Shown piece by piece: positions 38,656 through 49,000 of a stretch of DNA of 64,000 bases. The stretch is from contig NC_134999.1 of assembly GCF_051020985.1 (NCBI RefSeq), forward strand, positions 25,825,160-25,889,159. Reading direction: 5' to 3'. Position 1 is the stretch's first letter. Each line of letters starts with the position of its first letter. The translations under genes were made by a program, and so were the position numbers. The notes below the pieces were generated by a model. The model saw only the letters and a list, made by a program, of their open reading frames with translations, was not told the DNA's origin and did not search any database. The DNA comes from Nomia melanderi. Lineage: Eukaryota; Arthropoda; Insecta; Hymenoptera; Halictidae.

Positions 38656-39054
38656 TTACAATCTATTCTTCTCCTCTTTGTAGGGATGAGCAGCTAGCCA
38701 GTCCAGGGCGCGCTGAATGAGCGGCGGTATCGGTTGGGGCGGGGGTGGCGTTGGTAAATGCGCGCCGTCGAAAGTGGCTCCATTTTCGTTGGCCAGCCAA
38801 CCAAGGTTAATTTTCGAGCCGTCCGGCGCGGTCCACGAGGCCGAGCCGCGGACTTCCTCGGCCTCCGCGTCCTTCTGCCCGGGATTCTTCAAGAAGCCCT
38901 CCTCTTGAACGGAGATCCCATTCCCGGTCTCCCATTTCGTAGAAAAACTGCCGTCCGGGCTGATGTCCTGGCTTTGACTGATGATTGGGATCTGCTGGTC
39001 CGCGGCCAACACCATGCCCGTCAGGCTCAAAAGGAATATCGCGCGAACGTACAT
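38656..39054 (-). CDS. RR-1 cuticular protein with altered aromatic core, single coding exon
   Basis: This encodes a 132-residue secreted cuticle protein. The start is the ATG at 39054; the in-frame GTG just before it is not needed. Residues 1-18 (MYVRAIFLLSLTGMVLAA) form a signal peptide. Next come IPIISQSQ, then DGSFSTKWETGNGISVQEEG, the RR-1 core GSASWTAPDGSKINLGWLANENGA, and GAHLPTPPPP with a proline-rich linker. The C-terminal IQRALDWLAAHP helix is shared with the other two genes. Compared with gene 1 (GSFSY, TYVADENGF), this core has A for F, W for Y, W for Y, N for D and A for F, so the usual aromatic set is partly lost. No splice site is needed inside the coding region. That differs from its neighbours, which split the signal peptide, so an upstream untranslated exon is possible. 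Identity as an RR-1 protein is clear; its chitin affinity is uncertain. Confidence 0.9.
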   Translation of the reverse strand: MYVRAIFLLSLTGMVLAADQQIPIISQSQDISPDGSFSTKWETGNGISVQEEGFLKNPGQKDAEAEEVRGSASWTAPDGSKINLGWLANENGATFDGAHLPTPPPPQPIPPLIQRALDWLAAHPYKEEKNRL

Positions 39055-39061
39055 CACTCGG

Positions 39062-39095
39062 ACTGAAGTCTTTTCCCTGTAAAAGGTCCTTTATG
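39062..39095 (-). promoter_or_regulatory. Candidate core promoter of gene 2 (TATA-like + initiator)
   Basis: On the minus strand CATAAAG (39095-39089) lies 30 bases upstream of the initiator TCAGT (39066-39062), which is the normal insect spacing. The start would fall at 39064, giving a 5' UTR of only about 10 bases. The same segment also contains an acceptor-like ccttttacag, so a spliced upstream leader is an alternative. Confidence 0.4.
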
Positions 39096-39298
39096 TCAAA
39101 ATCCTTTGTCGGAGTGATCAATTAACAGACTGTTTCCACACAATGAATTGAAATGAAACTTTGGACATATCTTTGATATAACTTTGAATATTTTGCCTTT
39201 GCAATATTCTATACTGCCCTGAGTTTCAAAAATTAACTCGTGAACGGTCAACAATGTGTTAACAGTAGAATAGTATTTACGTATCATGTATTTGTATT

Positions 39299-39722
39299 TC
39301 GAGAAATAAAGTATGAATAGTAATAATAATTATGATAATGTTAATAGTAATAGTAAAATATTAGTAATGCGTTATAATGTTAACACTAACCGTACCGGAA
39401 CCAGTCAAATGATCGAATTTAAAATTTTGCGTTTTGTTTCGTTGATTTAACTTTACGTCAATTCTTATATTGTCCACTTAGTTTTCCAATGTTTGTCTTT
39501 CGTTTTATTTCTATTCCCACTAAAAAGAATTTATTATCTAACTTGTATACCTTTATTTTCTAGTCAGTTATTTGACTGGTTATGGTAGGAAAAGTGCCGG
39601 TACGGTTAGTGTTAAGTAAGTACCAATTTAAACCTAACCCAAATGACTCGCCAGTGTGATCTGCAGTTAGGAAATAAAGGTGGTCCGTATAATACGCAAG
39701 TACCACTAGAACTACTATACCC
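39299..39722 (+). repeat. Dispersed repeat D, copy 3, split by a MITE
   Basis: The left part (39299-39379, gagaaataaa plus the AAT microsatellite) and the right part (39616-39722, acctaacccaaatgactcgc, aaataaaggtggtccgtata) match copy 1 at 4061-4290 in order. The MITE at 39380-39615 sits between them. Confidence 0.68.
39380..39615. mobile_element. TTAA-type MITE, family A copy 3
   Basis: A 236-base element whose ends are inverted repeats of TTAACACTAACCGTACCGG, 19 of 19 bases at both ends, with TTAA at each border. It has no coding capacity. Comparison with repeat D copy 1 shows the empty site. Confidence 0.82.
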
Positions 39723-39918
39723 GACAAAATGTTGGATTTCAGTTTTCTTATTTCGCGATTATCGATATCTTAAAAGTGCTGAATATCCAAATTGACTGTA
39801 GAAACAGTTTCATTTGAATATTATAGTAAATTCGTGAGATTGTCGAAAAAATCTGTTGGCACAATTTGATAAGGATAACATATTAATCGCATTAAACGCT
39901 CGGTAGTTCTAGTGTTAA
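39703..39918 (-). mobile_element. TTAA-type MITE, family B copy 1
   Basis: The right end, on the minus strand, is TTAACACTAGAACTACCGAG; the left end is ACCACTAGAACTACTATACC. The interior matches 37641-37869 in reverse orientation (gcgattaatatgttatcctt, aagatatcgataatcgcgaa). Confidence 0.7.
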
Positions 39919-41431
39919 TAGATTCGTTACCACGTCATTCATCTATGAAGACTGCTTAAATATTTTTTTCGGAAGCTTATTCATTCAAACGTATAATACA
40001 AATTTAGCACGAACATTTGTAATGTATCATAAAAATAAAAATGTGTAATCAAAATTCGCAAAAAATACTCAAAACATGTAATTTCTGCAAACTATGTTCG
40101 AAAATGTATTCTTGTAGTGAAATTACGTTAATAAGTGGGAAAAAGTTAGTTGACCTCCAGTTTATCATACAGTGGTATTAAATAGACGGTTTTGTTGTTT
40201 TTAGTATACTAGACTGAAGTGAGTTGTTGACTCTTTGTAACTTTTTTATAACGCGGCACTGTCTTTCTGTTATGTTTCAGATGATAGTTTTGTTATTTAC
40301 ATGGATAAACAAATTATTCTTAAATAAATTAATACATAAATTATAAGAAAATATTAATAGGTTAGTTAATTAATACATCAATTAATAATATTATCATCAT
40401 GATTCAAAAGAAATAATAATTATTATTATTACTATTAAACGTAAAACTAACGATTTATGTGTAAATACCAAGGTTATTGATTTTCTAAGTATCGCAGGCA
40501 AAATAGTACTGTATCAGAAATTCAGAAATGTTATTTGTAAATGAAATCTTCTATATTCTTTGGTGAAATATAAGTAGAATATTATTTGTACATTTAATAT
40601 ACTGATATGGCTATGTTTTTGTTTTTTTTTATTATAAAATAAATATATGAACTTTGTAGAATATGTTTTTTTACCTAAAACTACTGAAGTTGAATTGACT
40701 ACTGAAATTAACTACTGCAATTAAGCAATTTCTAATAAGTATTAACAATTAAATGGTATTTAGAATTTTTTTCACAAGATCGAAGAATTAACTTATATGT
40801 ACCGAGAGAGTTATTTAAAAAATTATGGTAATATTACAATCGAGAATAGTCTGAATGAGAATAAGTGAAAGATCCTTTCAATGTTCAGACACAGTCAGTT
40901 GAAACTATTATGAACGAATCATCTGAATCGATTACGTAAACTGACAAAGAACATTCAGTGTAGTTTATTTCAAGATTACCATCTCGAACAGAAGATAAAT
41001 TTTTATCTTATTATACACTCATTGAGAAACAAATATAATCGAGTGTACAAATTACAAATATTATCAACTTTAAGGGAAATAAGTATTCGAAGAGCTTGTA
41101 ATATGCAAGTCAGCATACGTGATTATAATTATCGATACAAAAATTATACTTCTCTTTATTTGGACATTTTCATCATAGAAATATTTTGGTTTCTCACTGT
41201 ATATAAACATATTATTATTATTCTAGAATAATTATAGCTTCAGCTAATATATAGCGTTCAACTAATAATTTTAAGTTTTTAATAATTGTATAAGCTACAC
41301 ATGATTCGCATAAACAAATATTGAACAAGACACACACTAATAAAACACGGACATGTCCAAAACAACTAAAAAAAAACACTATACTCAAATGTTCTATGTT
41401 TTTAATAATTTTAATAATCAATTAAATTTTG
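39919..41431. other. Intergenic, no gene seen
   Basis: AT-rich. The segment 40437-40515 is a decayed partner of 41432-41506 (shared cgatttatgtgta and gattttcta). Confidence 0.4.
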
Positions 41432-41459
41432 TCAACGTAGAGCTACCGATTTATGTGTA

Positions 41460-41622
41460 CCTCGGTTGCTGATTTTCTAGGTACCGCGTGCAAAATCGTA
41501 CTGACGATGGTACGCCTACCGCTTGCACCTTTTATAGTTTGAAGTACTCTTCGCTATCACCGACATTTTCCATCAAATGTCACTCGGTGATACCGGTTCA
41601 GCCTTCGTATGACCGGTATCAC
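41460..41622 (-). promoter_or_regulatory. Candidate minus-strand promoter region upstream of gene 2
   Basis: On the minus strand TATAAAAGG (41534-41526) precedes TCAGT about 33 bases later, in a GC-richer block. Just upstream, a perfect 11-base inverted repeat GTGATACCGGT / ACCGGTATCAC (41587-41597 and 41612-41622) contains Grainyhead-like ACCGGT cores. No ATG follows, so it could only start a noncoding leader exon, perhaps spliced to ttttacag at 39076 ahead of gene 2. Speculative. Confidence 0.25.
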
Positions 41623-41729
41623 GTATTAAAGGAAACCTTTCCGGCTAAGTTGCGGGACGAACAACCTGCAATCAATCCGCGCCTACGTCGTCAATTAACC
41701 GTTACTGTAAATATACAGCCGCTTTAAAT

Positions 41730-44700
41730 AATAACCAATTACCTGTCAAAACATAATATCGAATGTATCAATAGTGACAGGTTTGGATTAAATGAACGAA
41801 ACTCGCCGTTCAATTTTCGTAAGCATTACAAAAAAATGAACCATGTATCTTCAAGAAAGTTACATGTTTATTCGATTGAATTATGAATAATTTCAATTTT
41901 TCTTTTTTCATTTATTTAGTATTTGTTAGGTCGTATAAGATAAAACGCTCGATTTCTTATCATTTGCAAGTTGAACATCCATGTGATCAGTTATACGTTT
42001 AAAAATGTGGAGTTCTTTCCTTCATTGCTGTGTTAGTAAAAATGCATACGAGCAAATGGTACATAGATGGATTAATAAACCCTTCATTCAATTAAACAAC
42101 CAATGTTTCTTTCTCTTTGAATAATTTGATAATTTTATACTACATGATTTTAATATAAAGAAGATTAATTATTGTAATATTGAATCAATATTATTTTCAA
42201 TAATGTGTTAGTATTTTTTAATATTATATAAAAGGTATTGCGTATCATATGTTACTTATTATACATCACTTTTTAGAAAATAATCTTTCCTTGTGTCAGA
42301 CGTCTGTAGGTCTTGAAAAATGATCTGTCAAAGAAAGCCTGGTTGTCATGAGTGGAATCAGCAACTTTTGAATACGTCGCACAAGGTACTATATTGTCGT
42401 AGTACCGCCTGTAAGATCTTTCGTTGCAACAAGTACCATCAGTCATCTCTTTATTTAAACACACAACACGTTGTAGCAGTTCTTATGAACAGATAAAAAG
42501 ACAGTTCAAAAGACGTGGAAATTTCTCTTGGAAATTTGTAAAACAATGACGAGTCAATGACAACTGAAACGTGTCTCAATGTCAACTACGGTACAATTAT
42601 TGAAAGTCTGCATCACTGATATACCTTTCTTTGATTTTGAATCTAACTTAACAAGCTCATCGATCTTTTTCAACAATATAGTGTCACAAACGATTAAAAC
42701 AAAGTTTTTCTACATTTTATGTACAGTTAAAAATATAATTCAAAAAGCAGTCCTCATTTACTCAAATAGAGACCTTTTTTATTTTCTTCTTATATATTGT
42801 TGAATGCATCAATGAAACACCATTTTTTTTAACATAATAAACACAAACTACTCCATAAAATCAAAGGATTATTATATTGTAAATGAAAAATTACCGACCT
42901 TTGAACTCCTATAACTCTATAATAAAAAGTCATACAACATTCTACTAAAGTTTATTATAATGTGTGACACTTTTACTTTCGCTTTCCATCAGCCATGTTT
43001 TCCTACGATGTTTTCGCCTCAAATAACTTCTCTATTTTAACAATTTTCTACCTGACAATCGAAATATTAATTTACAAAATTATTATAAATGGATAACCTA
43101 AAAATAATGAATTTTTTAGATCGTGCTTGGTCTATGTATTTCAGTAAATAAATTATAAATTATATAATTATGTAATAATATATAAATTATGATGAAACAT
43201 TAATCGCACCAAACTTTTAAGGTGAGTTAGTAACTGGTTTCCCAATTATGGGACGCTAAAGGTGTGAATATTCATCAAGACGTAAATGCACCCCTTTCGA
43301 TGTACGGTCATTTATGAAACATTGTATAATTTAATTTGAATTAATGATTCTTTCGGTTATTCTACCTATTGGAGAATTTATTTTCTTCGTGTAAAGAGGA
43401 AATACTTTTGTAATGAAAAAAATATCGAGGTGACATATTACTTTATTTTGAAACTCGAACATACAGAGCAATCAAAGCCAAATTTTTATACGCCAGGTAT
43501 TTCTTTATTATTAATTAATCGATTATGACATTCAAGATGCATTTATAAACATGTTGTACCGTTGATAGATATATATTCAATGAATTTCCATAACAATTTA
43601 TTTACATTCAAGTCTGATAACTTTCCAAACATGAATATATACATTGTATATAATTATTGGACATAAATTGGACATAAATACCTTAAGATTCCAGTATAAT
43701 TTTTTGGTGAGTCGAAGTTTCAATTTTATTTTAATAAAAAATAGAAAACCTATTTTTGACTCATCTAGATCATGTCAAGATTATCAATGATTTTTTACAC
43801 AACACTCTGCAGTTTATTGTCTCAACTATATGCTGCATCATATATACTTTTATGTAATACATACTAAATCGTAACATAAAAAAGAAATTCAATAAAATAG
43901 AAAACGTAGAAGAAGGGTAAAAAGATGATTAGGAAAAGAGAGGGAGGAACAATTAAAAAAAAATTCTATCATTAACTATGTACAAGATACAGATATTTTG
44001 TTCTTAAAGATTCTGGGGAAAATATGTGGAAAACTAGAAAGTAGTTAAAAGACTTCTCAAGCACATAGATAAGGAGGAGCAAAGAAAAGCAGAAAGGAGA
44101 AAGATTGATTAACTGCAATGACAGAGAACCGCCTTATTACTCTGCTCGCATGGATAAAAGAGATTTACATAGTATAAAAACTTAATTTTTTAAACTTACA
44201 AGTGATATTTTAAAATATTCTAATTTCGTTTTGCAGATTTATTCTGCGTCCATGACAAAATTATATTATTATCTACTTTTATTACCGAGAAACTTTTTAA
44301 GTGTATATTTGAAATATATAATTAAAGTATTTCATTTTCATTTCATATCACTAAAATATACATAGATACATTATTTGCTACATTTTTACATCCGATTTCA
44401 AATATTATTTTATCTAAATTTCAAAGCGTCCAATATTTATAATTGTATTTTATTTTTTCTAATTATTCGAATACATAAAGATATGTAGATATACACGATT
44501 TCATGTGTATGACATTACAGAACATTCAAGCTTACGAAATTTCTCAGTACCGTGTGAATATTCGCAAGATTTTATTGTGTTAATTATTCGCAGTGAAACT
44601 GTTAATCGTATCTTTCGAAGAACATTGTACGTGTACTGTCTCTGAATAATTAATTATTCCAGAATTCACATTTACAACTTTCCATTAAATCAATCTTTTA

Positions 44701-45055
44701 TCTACTTATTATTCAGATTAATAGAAAAAATAACATATATATGCAATAAAATCGCATCATTGACTTTGTTCTGCGATAACTTAGAAGCTACTGAAGAGAT
44801 TAAAATAAAGTGTTAATTGTCATCCAATTCTAAACATAATATATTTCTTTTTTTGGAAACATTAAACTAAAACATGAAAGAATATTTTAGGAGTATTAGA
44901 ATTAAAATTTTGTTTAACTTTTTTTCCCTAGAGAATAAGAAATTTTTATAAATTTATTAGAAAAACGACTGAATTACTTTAAATATCTTGTATTCAATTC
45001 TGTATGTTACATGAAGTTCAAGTACAAACAGTAAGAATAACAATTTCTCTTAAGA
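41730..45055. other. Intergenic, no gene seen
   Basis: Very AT-rich; open frames are short and lack features. Nothing recognised. Confidence 0.45.
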
Positions 45056-45304
45056 TTAACCCCTTGTCTTATAATGTCGAGTCAGACTCATACTGAAGAT
45101 TTCAAACAGAATATAAAAAACATAAATACAACTCAATTCTTTTGAATTATAATTAAATGTTATTCTTCTCTTATCAACTATGATTCTTTAGAACAAACAA
45201 AAATGCATAGTACGTCTAGAATTTTTCTCTTTATGTCAATAAATAATTAACGAAAAAGTAGTTGTATCGATCATAGTTAAGAACGAAATAAGACTAGAGG
45301 TTAA
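45056..45304. mobile_element. TTAA-type MITE with TTAACCCCTTGTCTTAT ends
   Basis: The left end is TTAACCCCTTGTCTTATAAT. The right end, on the minus strand, is TTAACCTCTAGTCTTATTTC. It is 249 bases and non-coding, about 350 bases beyond the distal gene 3 poly(A) signal. Confidence 0.6.
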
Positions 45305-45654
45305 TCGAAAAATCCCATTATTTCTTTTTATCGCATTTCGTGCCGATTAGAAGATGAGAAATTAATTGCGTAGCACGGAATTTATTCCAGTGAAGCGAAA
45401 AACAATACTGTTCGGGTTATTCGATGCAACTACATAATCGTTCGCCTCTCAAAATACGCCATAGTCAACATAGATTCAGCAGTTTAGCACGATGTACGCA
45501 GAGGCCTATCTTAATTAACACTCAGATAAGTGGCCGTGAGTGTTCAAATAAGATTAATTTAAATATCGAAAGTGAACAAGAAATATCAGAGGAACGGTAA
45601 CGGATACGTGGCATGTTTTCGTAGGGAACAGTGAAATTTCTTCGGCAAAACGCT

Positions 45655-46051
45655 TTTATTTATATACAAAAATCACAAGTTAAAGTATACGTAATATAAT
45701 ATATAATATATATACTATCGACGCTCGATACGCGTCCTCGGAGCTGCGATGGCGTCGTCCTTTTTTCGCGTTTTAACGTGTGAAAGCAGCGTGCGCGCAT
45801 GAGCACGATCCTGTCGTAAACTGCCGAACAGTGCGCATTACTTTCTTCTATACAGGTAAGATAAAGAATCTCGGAAGTATATAGTTATTATATATCGGCT
45901 GGCTCGCGCCTTAATTTTTTTTGTTATGTATAATCCTAGATTAATATACCACACTATATTTATTTTTATGGTTGCATCGGAGGCTTGGGGTCGGTTCTGT
46001 CCATGGCAAGCTGGCTCGAAATCAGGTCACGTTTGAGGTATTGTTGGCTGT
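45655..46051 (-). other. Last exon / 3' UTR of gene 3
   Basis: The exon begins at the tttcag acceptor. A near AATAAA lies at 45964-45959 and a distal one at 45660-45655, so short and long 3' ends are possible. The distal part (45700-45860) is GC-richer than its surroundings, as expected for retained UTR. In another frame the exon stays open for 29 codons and stops just before the near signal. Confidence 0.55.
45959..45964 (-). terminator. Proximal poly(A) signal of gene 3
   Basis: AATAAA on the minus strand lies about 90 bases after the last acceptor. A second AATAAA at 45655-45660 may give a longer transcript. Confidence 0.55.
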
Positions 46052-49000
46052 TTAACCTGAAACACGAGAACATCATTAATTAACAGGAATGCATTTCAAA
46101 TCCTGTTGCTTTGTTACAATATTCAAAATAATATCTTCCTCCTCGATGAATTGGAATAATTACGATACTTCTCATTATGCTAATGACAGTGCCAACTTTG
46201 CCATATAAAATAATAGTAATAGAAAATGGAGAAATAAAAATAATCGGAGTCGTATAAACGTGAAGCTACACCTTTAAAAAGATGGGGCTGTAATAGTTTG
46301 TGTCTAAGATACTATTATAAATATCACAGTTACAAATTATCATGAACTATGTTTAGAAAAAACTCGATTTCCAAACCCCAAAAACATAAATATTAATCAA
46401 ACTTTTGCAACTGTTGTGGTTCTGTTATATATTCATTATTTTTATTTGTAATGCTTTACGAAAATTTATACAAACATTTATGCCATGAATTATCCTTTTT
46501 TAATATATAATCCACATCCCTCCTTTCCGTACCTTTCAGCATTAAGTGAAGTCGGATTATAGAGGGTTAAGTACTTTGAGCTAGTCGATCATCAAAGTTT
46601 CGGTAACAGGCAGTTAGTGTCTTCCATTAGATAAGCAAATCGGGCTTATAGACGCTAATTGGAGTACCGAGGCTTTCGCCTGTACCTCCAGCTATTGGGT
46701 GCAAATTCATTACCAAAAATGGTATTCAAAGTTACCACCTCCACGGAAATTAGAATTTCAAAGACACGGAAGTTAACTGTTCTATCCTTAACGGATTTTT
46801 CTCTCGAACACTTCCCGGTTAAATGGATCACCCATCGACCCATCCCGGAAGTTCGACAACAAGTAGTTATTGTGGTTTAGACTTGAATAGCAACCTCTAG
46901 AGTACTTCAGTCCCTCGTCTATATCTCCACTAGGAAATAACTAAAGCGAAACCCCTAGCAAGGTTGAACGAACAGGAAAACTTCGAGCCAGTTCATTTGG
47001 CTAAAGTACCAAAGTCCGATTGTACATTTCTCTTGAGTGATTCTTAGGTATTCGAATTATGCGAACTCATCAGTTGCATTTGCCTCTCTTGACTAAAACT
47101 ATAGTCAACCCTCAAATAACAAAGTTAATTAGTTCCGTGTTATTCGAACCCGAGATATACGAGAGTTAGCGATCGTACAAATGTAAGAACAATTAATTTT
47201 AATAGTAAACTTTATATAATATACTTCGATGGCAAACATTGAATAAATCTTGAATAATAAACTGTATATAATAAGTTTACAAGAATGTAAAGAAACTTTA
47301 AAGGAAAAATTATCAATTTTTGACCATATTATTTAAGACTCCGTTATTCTAAGTACAAAGGATGTAATAGGTGACTAGCCTTCTGCACTCGACTGTTTCT
47401 TCAGAGAGGACATTGTAAATGCAACGTTGAAATCTCTGAGTTTAAAGAGTTAAATCAGAGAAAAAGGACAAACCTCGGCCAGGTGGTCGTGGCTGACCGC
47501 CATCGTCCTCCTCAGGGTGAGCCGCGTTCCATTCGAGCGCCCTTTGGATCTCAGGTGGTATCGGCGGTGCCGTGGGGATATGAGACCCCTGCACTTGGAA
47601 GCCGTTCTCATCCGCAACATATGTGATGCTCACTTGCTGACCATCTGGAGCCGTGTAAGAATCCGAACCCTGCGAGACCACTGGTGTCTCATTGTCTACT
47701 TGTTTCGGCTGACCTGATTCGACATGACTGATCCCATTGCTCGTCTCGAAGCTGAAGAGTAATTAAATCAGTGATTATGTTCCGCGGTTGTTATACTTTT
47801 TGGGTAATTGTTACGCAGATATTCATTGGATTACTTTCTGATGAAATTGAAATTAAATTGAAGTTGAATAACAATTAAAGATATTTCAGATGAGAAATAA
47901 AGATTTATGAGACATTTTTATATTCCAGTTTTTCATATATTGCAGTGACAGTGGTGTAATTATGCTATGTAATGATTATTTAAGTCGGCAATTGAAATAG
48001 ATCTTAATACAGGCTGTCTTAATCTGCAAAAATGATATATATCTTCGTGTCGAATTGTTTAAATATTGATTTCGATAGAACATAGTCGTAATTGTGCATT
48101 CTAATAGAATTTACATACATTTCAACGAAATTTTAATTCTCATACTTTCTTTTTGCTTCACGATTATGCTAGAAATTGTGGCGTAAGAACTGTTGTACTA
48201 GTATCGAGCCATGGAACGTTCGATTAAAGCCGCTGTTAATAATTGAATGGCAATGTGAAAATACTACATATTAATTTTGAATGCACTATGCAAAGAAGGG
48301 CGATGGCGACGTGATTAAAGGAGAAACGTAAATAGACGTTCAAACACAGTGGCGATTGGCTTAGCCTCCGAATAACAATGTACTTATGCAGAACAGGAAT
48401 TGCAGTGAGCGAGAATTGCGAATCACATGAACCAGCCAGTGCCATTGGACTCGGATGCCCATTATTTTCTGTCTATTGTTTTCACCTTGTGTAATTACTT
48501 TGCTTACAGCGCACTCTCCTGCCGTATAGGTGATGAATAAAAACAATGCGTTACAGCTTATCAAACAATAAAATATTCAATGAACATTGCAGTGTTACAT
48601 TCAATTGTTTTTATTTTTTTTTAACAAGTTTTACTGTCTGCAAGGAAGTATTTCCAACAATTTTTTCAAGGGCAGTAAAAATATTTTCTGAAATATGTAC
48701 AAAATGATCTGTATTATTACAGGTTTTAAATATTCTTCTTTGTTTGCCGTGTAATTAATTACTTCTTCCTTTTTTTAATATTTTAAACGATGAAGACAGC
48801 ATGACATTGAAAAGAAAATACTTTAAGTTCGTATCAGCTGATTCACGATGAATCTTGTTCCCACGATAAAAACTTACTTATTGACGTAATTGCCATCGAA
48901 GTTAACTTCGAGCTGTTGGGATGTGATCACCGCATCTTTGTCAGAGCCACTGGGAGGTCGTTGAGGTGCAGCTAACGATCCTGTCGTACAGAGTACGACC

